A stretch of DNA of 64,000 nucleotides from Scortum barcoo (lineage: Eukaryota; Chordata; Actinopteri; Centrarchiformes; Terapontidae): the NCBI GenBank assembly GCA_023238725.1, contig CM041553.1:6409001-6473000 (forward strand). Reading direction: 5' to 3'. A program made the position numbers and the translations under genes. Under the pieces are notes generated by a model that had not been told where the DNA came from, ran no database searches, and saw nothing but the letters and a program-made list of their open reading frames with translations. Positions 36,110 to 48,175 of this stretch are shown piece after piece; the first letter of the stretch is position 1; every line of letters begins with the position of its first letter.

Positions 36110-36499
36110 CTTTTAGCCCGTTGTACATACATACATACACATAAAAACAAGTCATTAATATGACCGCAACAATATTTGTTTTCATTTGTTTGCTGAGTGA
36201 CGTCCACACTCACACAGACTCTTTAAAACCTCAACATTATGCAAAAAAACTGGATCTAACACGTTCTTCAACTGAGTAAACACACGCACTCAGTGTTTAT
36301 TGTACCAATTCTAACCCTGTACTTTCACATTTGTTTTTGTCTGGTTATGTGTGTGTGTTTCGGGCACTCCCTGTCTTACACACCCTGCCTCTCTGCACAT
36401 AAGGACCTGTCTGTCTGGTTCTCTCCAGTCGTGTGTGCACGATTGTTTGTGTATAACTGTCTGTCTCCCAGCCCATGCTACCTCTGGTTCTCTCTCTCA

Positions 36500-36502
<3 letters not shown>

Positions 36503-36557
<55 letters not shown>
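36503..36557. repeat. (AC)27 microsatellite
   Basis: Uninterrupted AC run of 55 bp, the longest dinucleotide array in the window. Confidence 0.95.
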
Positions 36558-36563
<6 letters not shown>

Positions 36564-36794
36564 ATCCTTTTAGCTGTCTGCTGTCCTGACTTTGTTTAAA
36601 CAAGACCACTTTATCAGTACAGCCTGAGTTGGGATGAATCAACTGTTTGTTAATGGTCTGTCTTTCAATGTAATGTTATCAAGATAAATGGCAGAGCTTG
36701 TTTCTGAGGGCATGTGACTACAATGATCCTAAGTGTGTGTTCAAAGCACCCAGTGGATAACATATTTACGGACTCTTTTGTTTTCATCGTTATC

Positions 36795-36925
36795 TAAAGG
36801 GAGCTCAACATTTTGGGAAATACATTTATCTTGCTGAGACTTAGATGAGAAGATTGATAGCCCTCTAATGTCTGTGCTGTAACTATGAGGGCACCAGAGG
36901 CAGGTGGTTGGCTCAGTTATATGTC
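36795..36925. repeat. Dispersed teleost repeat, fragment A
   Basis: Contains the words CAACATTTTGGGAAATAC, GATGAGAAGATTGATA and GTCTGTGCTGTAACTATGAG, which I recognise as parts of a short repeat very common in percomorph fishes (canonical pieces: cttattcgctttcttgccg..., tgagaagatcgatacc). Its family name is uncertain. Related pieces lie at 39.9, 42.3 and 53.9 kb. Confidence 0.55.
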
Positions 36926-39869
36926 TAAAAAAAAAGGTCTTTGCGAGGTGTCATTAGCTGGGTTATCAGGGATCCAGATTAAAAGTAATCACGTTTTACT
37001 CCCTAATCATCATCATAATATGAACATATAAGGACTATTCTGTTTATGGGTTCTGCTCTTCACTCTGCTGGCACAACTCACAGTTATATAATTCTGAACC
37101 AAGTTATATTTAACAACAACAACAACAACAACAGTCTTCTCAGATGTGGCTCCAAATGATAACATGTTTAAATCTAATTAAACAGGGTCCATGGTCTAAT
37201 GCGGAGATATTTGTGTTTGGCAGTGGGTGAGCTGGGGGTGGAGGTGAAGAGTCTTTGATATAAACACGCCTCTACACACACTGCGTTCACTGCAGAATAA
37301 TTCCCCCATACTCTCCGATTTGTCATGTAAATGCTGGAGCAGTTGTCTCTGCTGTCCGTGCGTTAGGTGAAGTGAGTGTTTACACCTGAGTGTCACGGCG
37401 CAGCAGACATGTTTGCCTCTGTCTGTTTGGCTGCCAGCTGCCACCTGCAGCAGCGGCCTCACAGCTTCCTCTGCCCAGCCACACCACTGTTTATGTCTGG
37501 GCTGCAGCCCTCAGCGGTGGCCAGCAGCAGCAAAACATGTTTTCCCCTCTCGGATCTGAAAAACCGGACAGACGGCGTCTCCACAGTCAGACTGCAGGTT
37601 ATTATCTAAGTCGACCTGAGGATGTTATTATTTCTGAGGTAGAGGTGGAGCAGACTTTAGGGACAGGAGGGGTCATGTTGTGAGCAGACTAGACATTAAA
37701 AAGATAATTTGCTAGTGCCAGTAAGATCAGCTCAAACTTTAAAGGGCTGTTTTTGTGGGCTGACTGATTTTCTAATTTTCTGTGAAGCTGACTACATTAT
37801 TGTTGACTGGTTAACTGGCACCATATATTTTTGGATTTTAATCACTGTTTCAGTTCAATTAAATTCATTTTTAGATTCTCACACCAAGAATTTTTTTTTA
37901 ACAATTTATTTAGCAATTCAAAAGATTATTAGGCTTCGTCTATGCTTAATTTTATAACACATGTGTGTGTACAGTTTGGTTCATAAGGTGTAGAGAGAAA
38001 ACAACAACAAAATGACTGCTCATCATCTGATGATTTAAGAGCTACATATATTAGTGAGCTTTTCTTTCTCATGAGTTTCTTCTGTTTGGATAATCATAAA
38101 AAACATAAATAAGCTGTTGGTTTTTGGTAATTTGTTGTGTCAAATACTTCCTCTAAAGAGAACAACAGCATACAGTGTCTTAATTTTTACACTCATCAAG
38201 ACAGACCTGGACCTTTTGTGTCTTGTATGAAAGCTTCTGTACAAGTTTGGTTTCTGCACTCATTTATTCAAGTTATTTTAATTTTCCTCCTGTGTGTGTA
38301 TGACATGTTTCGGCAGTCAGCAGTAGTTCACAACAATTTGTCAACGTGAAGAAGAAGACGTTGAGAAATCCGGCAGCTGCAGGGTTACACATCTGCACTG
38401 GGAACAGATGGAGAGGAGGGGGGAGGGGAGGGGGTGGCTTGGGGTGTGGGACAGCAAACAAGTGTACTGGAGGGATGAAGGGTGACTAGTTAAGGGCCGA
38501 CTCGCCGCCCTGACCTCTCCCCCTCCTCCTCCTCCTCTTCCTTCCTTTATTCCTTATTCCTTCTGTCTTGCCTGGTCCCATGTCACCTCTGGGCTCCCTG
38601 ATGGATGCTGACAGTAACGGCTGTCCTCCATCCCCCAGCCCATCGCCCCACTACCCATCGCGCTCCTCCTCCTCTACCCCCCTTTCCTCCTCTCTCCATC
38701 GCTCTTGCCCGTTCAGCACTGACCATGGTGACCTCGCTTTGGAAGTTGCCGTCCTGCTTGGCTCGGCTCGAAGCTTCTTGGGTGGGGGAAATCGGGGGGC
38801 GAAAAGAGGTGGAGGCAAAGCAAGTGTCTGAGCAAGGCTGTCAAAAGTACATCCGGGACGTGATCTGCCACCCATCTTTGACTATTACTCTCTGGTGGAC
38901 AGTTGTGTTTCTCAACGCCACAGGCAAATCACTGCATGTCTCTGAGAGAGCAGAGCGTTTTGCTGCAACTATCAATACTTGTCTTGTGACTCGGCTGAAA
39001 TGAAACGTAAAGAAGTGTTTTATTGATGAGTCAGTTTGACACCTGTCCCTAGACAACGGTTACACAACCCACCACAAGTAAAATTATCGCCGCACGTCCA
39101 TCACTTCTTCTAAAACTAGGTGTGGCACGGTCTATGAAACACACACGCACACGCCTTCCCACTTCCTGTTGCGCAATTTCATAAACTACCAATGTGAAGG
39201 CTGAACTTGTCGAACAGGATGGAAGATGGCAGGTAATCAGCCACAGAAGCTGACTTAGAAATAAAACTGGGACGAGCTTACACACACAAACGCATGCCCT
39301 CCGCGCTGACACAGGTCAGTAATGATGAAGTAAACTTTAGAAAACAGCAGACGGGAGAGGAGAAAGTGGAGGATGTCATCTTTCGGTGGGGGCCATGCAT
39401 TATTCATGCTGTCAGCGGAGACGTTGGTGAAGTCACAGAAGTGTAAGTAATAGCGTGTGTCACATAAATCAACAGCCATGATGACCTCATTTTAGCGCAT
39501 ACATAACTCTCTCCGCCCACACACTCTTTAAGGAGCCCCAGATGCACGAGGCTCCACACACACACACATCCACACACACACACACCTTAACAACGTGGCC
39601 ACTTATGTTTGCGTTGTGCTTTTGTTCTCTGTGAATAAACAGAATAAACGTGGACTAAAATGATAATGCAAATAAATTTTGTTAAAATCCAGGGAGTGGC
39701 CCTTTTTATGCTTTTTAATCCTAGAATTAATGTTTGACTCTCTCTATCCCACACAGATGCACGCACATACACACACCCCCACACACACAGAGACAAACCA
39801 GTCAGAAGTGGAGGAAGTACTAAATTAAAAGTACCAGTGCAACAATGTCAACATGCTCGATTACAAGTC

Positions 39870-40170
39870 CTCATTTCAAAATCTTACTCGACGGAATAGA
39901 TTGTCAGTTTGGTTATTCGGTTTCTGGCCAAGACTTGGATGGGAAGATTAACAACACTCGTGTCTGTACGGTAGATATGAAGCTGCCGCCAGCACCTGGC
40001 CAGCTTAGTTTAGCACAAAAACTGGAAACAGGGGTAAACAGCCAGCGTGGCTTATTCCAGAGGCAAAAACAACAACTGCCAGCCAATCACCTCTAAAGGT
40101 CGCCGGTTAACATGTTATATCTTGTTTTTTAGTCCATAAAAAAACCGTAAAAACAACAACAGGGGTTATG
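39870..40170. repeat. Dispersed teleost repeat, fragment B
   Basis: Same family as at 36.8 kb: GGATGGGAAGATTAACAACA, TGTCTGTACGGTAGATATGA, AGCTTAGTTTAGCACAAAAA, CTGGAAACAGGGGTAAACAG, then GGTTAACATGTTATATCTTG and a TTTTTTAGTCCATAAAAA segment. This is the longest copy in the window. Confidence 0.6.
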
Positions 40171-41923
40171 TTTCGGACTATTTGTCATCTGTTGGCAAAG
40201 AAGTTAGTGTGCCGGGCCAGTAGAAATCATAAAATCACAACTTGTCATTTTTACATTGTAGTCTTTGTGTGGAGTAAACAAACAAGATATGAAAGAAAGA
40301 AGAAAGAAAATGCTGAACTATTGCCAAGTACAGAAGTATTATCACCCAATCATTACAACACCTATTCTAAGTGAAATGGCGTGTCCCGTAGAGATAAATA
40401 TATTATCTGATGAGGGCCAACGTCTTCCGAAGGTTCACAAGATCAGTCCAGGGGGCCACGAGTCACGACTAACGGGACAGGAAAGAAGAAAAAACAAGGT
40501 TCTGTTATGCAAATTTTGATTCTTTTCTTCTTTCTAATGGCTTGATATGAGATATTGTATAATTTTACATCTCTGAACCTGAATCAAAACAAGAGCCCCC
40601 CCCTACTTGGTTACCGCCCACCACTGCACAGGGTCACACATGCCACACACTGTCTTCAGCTGCTGTTATCTGACAGCTCATGCAGGTGTTGTACCTGGCA
40701 GCGAAGCCAAACACCCGTCCGACTACCACCACACCTGGCTGGAACCGCAGACAACCACATGGCAATAAATTCTCCTTCACACACAGACATGAGTGTACAT
40801 AGCAACACACACCCCCACATAAACACACACACACCACGCACTCACCCATAGCCACTGATCAGAAGATAAGTGCGGTAAGTCATTGCCATTGTCAAAACAC
40901 AGACACAGCAGACAGACAGACAGTGAGGCAGCAAGACAGACAGACACTCTCACCATGCAAATATGTAAATCACCATTTTATCCTCCCTCCTTTCCCAAGG
41001 ATAAAAAAATACTCTGAAGTCGTGAGCTTTATTTTCCCATGGCCTCACAGCCACACACTAACAAACGAATCATATAACAAAATACAGACGTGTCTGGTCT
41101 GCCTTTGGTGAAAGCCTTAAAATACACTCAGCAGCTACTAAACATTTTTCAGCCGCACAAAGAAATATGTCTTATGATCACAAATATTTCCTCACTGATT
41201 TTTCCAAATCTTTCTACCCAGTGTTTCTGAGACGCAGTGGGACAGACTGTCTCTCGATTCCTCGCCTCAGGCCAACCTGAATCCAGGACGGGATGTCAAT
41301 AATTTCCCAAGCCTTTATTTTCCACCTCCATTCGCGACAGTTCTTGTCTTGTCTTGCTGCCTGTTGTTTTGCAGCTCAGGAGCCTTGAGAGGTGATCTCA
41401 TCCGTACCTCGCTCCACAACCCCCGCTCCCAAAACAACATTGTATTTATCTGACCAAAATAGCCACCTCAGGCTGGAAAAACCCTAGTCAAGGCAAACAG
41501 AAATAGGCCAAGAGTTTCCAAGGAAGCCAGTCTGGGCCGGAGGTGATGCTTTTGACTGACAACAGCCACAGGGCAACAGAACAAGAGTCTGCATTTACAG
41601 CTGCAAGGTGAAGGTTAGAGGCAGATATCATAAAGGCTATTATTATTCCTAAACTATGGACAGACAATAAAAGGTCAGGGGGGTGGACACATTAACAGCA
41701 CACCTGTACAGTGTAACTCAAGGAAAAACAGAACAATTTGAGTGTCAGAAAAGTAGTGTTTAATGGAGGGCTGACGTATTTGATTGACACTTAAGTGATG
41801 CTTTCTGGCGTGATACGTGACCTGTAACACTGAGTATAGGCTGGTAACCCAAATGATAAATTATAAACATCAGTGTTTCCAATTTTTTGTTAAGGATCGC
41901 AGTGAAACTAGGTCAAATCCAGC

Positions 41924-44648
41924 TGAGTCATTTGTGATAATTTATCCCAAATTCTCTCTTTTTTTATTTTACAGTTGTACAACATACCACACCCTCAGTC
42001 TGTAGACCTTTGATTCAGTTTTCATTCTGGTGATGACCCTGGAAAAGTCAGGATGGTTAGTGACATGGTTTGACTTAAGTGAAAGTTACTTTGAGTACAT
42101 GTTTGTTATTGAACTTAAAACATTTGATTAATTATGATACTGCTGTAAGACAGAGATTTCACTCATAGTTTTGCCATTTTACCAATCTGTCCTCAAATAT
42201 GGTATTCAGATTTCTGAGAAAAAGCATTTCAAAACAGGATTTTGAAGCAAAACTAACATTTACATTTATAAAATGTATATAAATTGTTAGTGTAACTTTT
42301 GGCATCAGAGTTTGTAAACTTTGGATGAAGCCACGCTAGCTGTTTCCCCCTGTTTCCAGTCTTTATGCTAAGCTAAGCTAACTGACTTATGATTTATATT
42401 TAATGCAGATCAGTCTAGAAAGCAGAATGTCAAACCACAGCTATAAAATTTCCTTGTGTTTTAACTTTAAATCTAAAGTTGATCAGCTATCTGATCAGCT
42501 ACAGTATTTGCTGTTTATCAGAGGTTAAGCAGTGTTTTGGACCCAGTGGACCAACAGAAGCCTCACTTTCGGTCTGAGTGGCTTTTCAAACTCTCTCCAG
42601 ACACCAGTGAGATAATTTGGGCTATCGACCCCCTCGAGTGCAGACTTGAGACACACACATGAACAAACAGACACACCACAACATTTACACAGACAGACAA
42701 ACATTGACCCTCCTTTACTCTGCCAGAGGAGGAGGAGGAGGGGGAGAGAAAAAAAACTGAAGAATTGAAAACACATTCTGCTTCCCGTAAAGCCGGGAGA
42801 AGGAGCAGTGAGTCACTGGAGCAGTCTGAAATGGGTCCTTTTTAGTGTTAGACGTCTTTGAACGTCTCCACGTGGAGCTTTTAACCTCCATGGGTCCCCT
42901 CAGTGGAACGCTCTTGATGGTGCCGCTCTCCTTCCTTCATCCCACCCGCTGCTGTTTGTTCAGCCGCTACTGAGACAACTCACTTAATGACTTTGGCAGA
43001 GTGCTCGTCTGAAAGTGACTGCCACTCTCGTGTGTTCGACTCCAGGTCACATAGGTGCTCTTTGTTCTTCACGTGACCATTTATGACTTCAGTGACTGTT
43101 TTTTTAAGGATATATGTTTTATTGTTCTCAGTGGTCAGAGCGTTTAAACAATTAACGCACACATGCAACCGCAAAATGACACACATAATCACACACAACG
43201 TATACTCCCATGGAGAAAGCCACACATTTAATCACAGCTGAGTGTTTGTAATAGACCTCTATCATGTCTGTTTTCCCCACAATGATGCCAGGAAAAGATT
43301 TTACTGTAAAGTCAGATTGCAAAACACCACCATTGTGGGAACTAACCCTCCTCTCTTTCTTTTCATCTTTCCATCTCCTCCCGCCAGCCCAGACACAGGC
43401 CCCCCAAAAAACAGACTTAAACCCCGAAATGATGCTGGTTTTCCATTTGGTTTCGCAGGCAGCATCCTGAGTCACAAGGCAGTGGGTCCCGCTCCAATTA
43501 CACACACGCTGACAGCTTAACTGACTCCGCTGAGGAAGAGTCTGTGGTATCTGTTCTCTATCAACTCCCCTGCTGGTGGGACTGACTCACACTCTGAAGT
43601 TCAGGTGGACCAGCTATCAGTCGAATCTGTTCACACTCAACAGGCGGCCTGATTAATGGCAGATCACATGGTTTAGACCAGCTGGCTCAGGGCTTTTTGT
43701 TCTTGCTGTTGTTTAGTTGTCTTAGCCTTAATTTTCTTCATCTTCTAGTTCTTGTTATCTTCTCTCATCTGAAGGTGGGTGACATTTGGGTGAAAGTTAG
43801 ATTCAGAGTTCACATTAAATCTCCTTCTATCATTACCATCAATGATAAGGCCTATATATATATACACAGACACAGATGTTTAGTCTACTATTTGTAGATC
43901 TTCTACAGAGCACTTACCCGTGTGTTCCTATTGAAGACATTTTTAAAAACAGGTCACAAATATATTCAAACTGCTGGGCACTGTAGGTTTTGGTGGATGA
44001 TCATCGATCAGGAGGAAATATTCCATTATGTGGGGAGTATTCAAGTAGATTGATACACATTTGATGCACCAGTGAGTATTTGTGGCAGCAGGACTGTGTA
44101 TGTGGGCTCATTTCATAAATAAACTACATGCTAATGACGAAACAATTGCTCACTGGTGCATTTTTAATAGTTTTTTGGAATAACAATGACACAGAGAAAT
44201 AAAACTAATACTTACTTGTTAGTAGAATCACTTCATTAATAGTTGGTTTTGGCCTGTTTATGGGATTTAGTAACAGTAGGAAAAACACAGAACATTATCC
44301 ATTAGATGGATCGGTTTTAAAACGTTGCTGACTAGTGTGTGTTGTTGCAAATATTTTAAAAAACAAATTTGTAAGACATGGTTGATTCAAAATAAATTAA
44401 AGAAAGACTCAGTTTTGGACGCAGTCTTGGTCTTGAGTCATCAGCAGAGGGTGTTCAGGTCTGGGCAGCTCCACAGGACAAATCAACACACGCAGACACG
44501 CACGCACACAAATGCATGGATGTTAATATGCACACACATGCACACAGTCATATACACACACACCCTTGACTCTCCCTCACACACATGCTCACACATAGAT
44601 CCTTCTACGTTGCCCTGGCTGTGCACCCAGGGGGACAGCAATGACTCA
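41924..44648. promoter_or_regulatory. Cluster of six perfect AP-1 (TGASTCA) sites
   Basis: TGAGTCA at 41924-41930, 42809-42815, 43468-43474 and 44434-44440; TGACTCA at 43583-43589 and 44642-44648. By chance about one TGASTCA is expected per 8.2 kb, so about 0.33 in this interval. Several sites lie in GC-richer patches. It is 16-18 kb upstream of junb, whose product binds this motif. Function as an enhancer is inference. Confidence 0.35.
42300..42400. repeat. Dispersed teleost repeat, fragment C
   Basis: Contains CACGCTAGCTGTTTCCCCCT, GTTTCCAGTCTTTATGCTAA and GCTAAGCTAACTGACTTATG, the inverse orientation of the core in fragment B. Confidence 0.6.
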
Positions 44649-45796
44649 GAGCGAGTCATACACACACACACACATCACAAACTCTTACATACACGCAAAC
44701 ACTTGCCAAAATGCCAAACTGCGGCAAACTTTATTGGTTGGAGTCCTCTGAGCTCCCGTAGATGATCACGGAGAGCGCTGTTATATTTAGGGCTGAATCA
44801 GCTGGACATAGAAAAGAAGATCTAAAACTGAGCTTTCTGACCTCACTTCATACATAAAGCTGGGAGATCAGGCCACATGTGACCCTGTGATCTGTTGCAC
44901 CATGTGGTCAGATATCACTCATTTTATCATATGCGCATTTTTCCCGCTTGTGTAGCTAAAAATGAATCAATCACGTGAAACTGAGGTTGTGATCAAGAGC
45001 CTTAAAAGTGAAAATGTGAACAGTGAGGCTAAAGTTTATATTTATCAGTACTGAAGGGTACCAGTGAATCTTTCTTTGATGGTGGATTAGGGATTAGTAT
45101 TTAAATATTGCGGTTGTCATGTCAAAATGAATCTATATTAAGAGATGCAGCCTAAAGCGCGCCAGAAAAATGTTATACAAGGTTTTCAAGCAACTGGCAT
45201 CTTTACTCATTTGTGGAGATAATCAAAAGGTCAGCAGTAATGAGATCTGTGCCTCGTGTGGTGGCAGGTGGACGACTTCTCACTCAGCAGCCAGATATGA
45301 AAATAAGATTAAAGTTTGCCAATAGAGCATTTTTTGTTGTAGAAATGTAGGTTGTAGATGCCTTGAAGGGATGGAGGAGAAGGGATTTTGGCTGAGTTTC
45401 CATCCACCCCCCATCCTCATGTAGAGCCATTAATCAGAGACAATATGAAGTCATCGCTCCCTCATGGGATTTTACTGCCTGTAAAAATAAACCTTACATG
45501 GCTCATAAGCAGAGTTGCTAACACTGATATCACGAACTAACAAGCTTTGGCTTGTTTTGAGCTCTCCCCCTTTGTTTTTGTTTGAAAAAGAACGTCAAAT
45601 CAGCCGAGAGAAGCAGGATCGATTGGTTATGTTTCCACTGTAGTGGCCTTAAGGCTCTGCGCCAATAACAAGTCACAAGTAGAAATAACAAGAATCAATC
45701 AGTGGATTCAGGGAAATGTCTGTTCTTGAGGGAGCTTCATATTTTCCATGTAGAGGGAGGAATGAACGTTCCACAACTACCTGAATACAGGCTCAG

Positions 45797-46045
45797 ACAG
45801 GAGAGGAAAGGAAAGGAGAAGAGAAGAGAGTGGGAGAGATGATAAGGGGAGGAGAGGGGAGGAAAGGAGAGGAAAGGATAAGAGAGGGCAGGGAAGGAGA
45901 GAGGAAAAGAAGAGAAGAGAGTAGAGGAGGGGAAAGGAGAGAGCATAATCGATGGAGAGAGGAGGGGGAGAGAAGAGAGGAAAGGACAAGGAGAGGAGAG
46001 GAACGGAGAGAAAGGGATGGGACGAGGAGAGAGGGAAAGGTAGAG
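45797..46045. repeat. Long polypurine (GA-rich) tract
   Basis: About 250 bp almost entirely A and G on the plus strand, built of GAGAGG, GGAAAGGA and AGAAGAGA words with only occasional C or T interruptions. No regular period. The continuous frames through it are compositional artefacts. Confidence 0.9.
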
Positions 46046-46240
46046 GTGTAATATTAGAGAGGAGAACCAGAAAAGAAAAGTAACAAAGGAAAAAAGAAGA
46101 GAAAGGAAACGTGGAGAAAATGAGAGGACAGATGGATGTATGTTGTAACAGAGAATGGGGAGGTGAAAGAGGGCGGATAGCTGGCAGGGTGTTTGCGAGC
46201 AAATGTATGCGTCACCTGAAGCTATTCCAAGACACAAATG

Positions 46241-46242
46241 CA

Positions 46243-46280
<38 letters not shown>

Positions 46281-46320
46281 TACACACACACACACACACA
46301 TGTACACACATGTACACACG
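46241..46320. repeat. Compound (CT)n(CA)n microsatellite
   Basis: A CT run of about 20 bp passes directly into CA runs with short TACA and TGTACA interruptions. Confidence 0.9.
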
Positions 46321-47984
46321 CATTTTGATAGGCTTTGGCTGTTTCCTTGACAACAGTATAGTATTCTTGGGGATCAGAGGTGGCAGTTGTGTATTAGTGT
46401 GTGTGTGTGTGTTTGATCTGTGCGTGCGTGTTAGACACAGTTGTTAAAAGCTTGTTAGTCAAGAAGGATGTGGCCAAAATTGCAAAACAAGGGCATTCAT
46501 TCTGGTGAATTCGGCAGTTCTGCGTCACTCACTCTTCTGCATGAATTCTAAAATTTGTCATTATACTTAAGAAATAAACTTAAATTCCTTAAAACAATAT
46601 TCAATAAAAGTACATGTAAGATAAAGTGTGAGTGAGGGCTCAGGAGGGGTTTCGAAGGCCTCTCAGACAGCAGGAGAGGTTTGAATTTGTTTTGCAACAG
46701 ATAATATTGTCAATGTGTCAAATCTATTTTCAGATCGCCTCATTGCTTAGAAATTCATTGACGTCATTTAGGGACAGAGGCAGCGAACTAACCACAAATC
46801 TGGAGATGGATATGATAATATCAGGCACACTTCCTGTACTGCCTGATGGATGCATTAGATAGGCCGAAAAAAAGGAACTTCACACTTCTCTGCCATTTCC
46901 AACTAGCTAATGACCCTAAAGCATCTGTGGTCACCTCATAATTGTCTAGATGAAGCCGTTATCTCTGAAAATATACAGGATTTTCAAACTGCTGGTATTT
47001 AATCAAGCTCAGAGGAGGCTTCTGAGAAAAGTGTATCACTACTGCTATGTAGATGAAATGTTGGCACGTACCTGATGTGTGAGATACATCCGCACATACA
47101 CATGTACACACACAGAGACACAGACACAGACACACACAAATACACAATAGCCCCCACCTACACTTCACTACAGGAAATCAAACATTTCCTGCTGCATTTG
47201 GCACAGGATGTGAGGTTAGTAACCCGCCGTGTTTCAGTGTATTATGAATGAGAGCCACTCTCACTGTGGACCACAGTCTCACTCACAGCACTTTTGAAGT
47301 TGTATAATCGGTAGTAATCATATTTATATGAGCTACTCCCACAATTTTGATGAATGAGGATTAGGGTTATGAAAAGGCCACGACAGCCTGTGCACATACA
47401 TGAGTATAAAAAAAGATTAATTGGAAATTGGAAAATTGGAAACAGCGCGCATGCTGAGAGAACTGATATTTAAAAGAAGAGAAAAGAAAAAGAGAAAGAG
47501 AAAAGTCACTTTGAATAAAAACACCATATGTGAATGTAATGCGAAGTTAATCATCATAAATGGGTCAATCAGGCTGCCTGGTGATGCCCATCAGAGACCT
47601 GCTTTATACGAGCAGGTTTGTCTTTACATTTTCTATCTCTCTAGAAAACGACAGGGTCAAACTTGAGGTCTAACTATGTTATTTTGTTGGGTTACGTGTT
47701 ACTTTATAAAAACCTTAAATCTGGGACTGTTATCAGGTGAAGATCTATTTGGAATTTGCTAATTCATCAGTTAGCCTTCATCCTTAAAACATAATTTCTC
47801 TTATAAACATCTCTGTTAAACAAACTTTCTGAAAACACAACAATAAAGCATTTTCTAACCTCTGTGTTGGTATGTATTCCTATAACAGGCTTCCAAACAA
47901 GGTTAAGTTAGAAAGTATGCATGTTGAAGTGACCTTTGGCAAGATAAAATTGCAAATTGCTCCTGAAGGCTGTGCCAGCGGTGT

Positions 47985-48175
47985 GTGTGTGTATGTGAAT
48001 GAGTATTAGAATACATCCTGATAAGCAGGTTGGCACCATGCACCGAGGCCTCCGCCATCAGTGTGTGATTGTGTGTGTGAATGGGGTGAACAGCATGTAG
48101 TGTAAAGCGCCTTGAGTGGTCTGAAGACTAAAAAAGGCGCTACATAAAGTGCAGTCCATTGAGCTGGGAACATTA
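47985..48175. repeat. Dispersed teleost repeat with GTGTAAAGCGCCTTGAGTGG end
   Basis: Reads CACCATGCACCGAGGCCTCC, GAATGGGGTGAACAGCATG, GTGTAAAGCGCCTTGAGTGG and AAGGCGCTACATAAAGTGCA followed by GTCCATT. I recognise this as the terminal part of a very common fish interspersed element (a non-autonomous DNA element or SINE-like repeat). The family name is not certain. Confidence 0.6.

Larger units (their letters stand above)
36001..41900. other. Gene-free interval between best2 and junb, proximal part
   Basis: Contains CA microsatellites (36.07-36.11, 36.50-36.56, 39.56-39.59 and 40.8 kb) and two copies of a dispersed repeat (36.8 and 39.9 kb). A GC-richer pyrimidine-rich patch lies at 38.5-38.85 kb. 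The open frames there (for example 38605-39003) are proline/serine-rich and unrecognised; a non-coding RNA or conserved element cannot be excluded. Confidence 0.45.

Noticed and set aside
38605..39003. 132-residue open frame on the plus strand
   Set aside because: Proline/serine-rich low-complexity start, no recognisable domain, no splice context; likely a chance frame in a GC-richer patch.
42988..43050. tRNA-like sequence: an A-box match TGGCAGAGTGC and a B-box-like GTTCGACTCC about 40 bp later
   Set aside because: The T-stem and acceptor stem do not pair, and there is no sensible anticodon arm. At most it is a decayed tRNA pseudogene or SINE head.
44325..44765. 146-residue plus-strand frame
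   Set aside because: Its middle is Thr/His translation of CA repeats and the rest is unrecognisable.
45737..46243. 168-residue minus-strand frame rich in Ser, Pro, Phe and Leu
   Set aside because: It is simply the translation of the polypurine/polypyrimidine tract.
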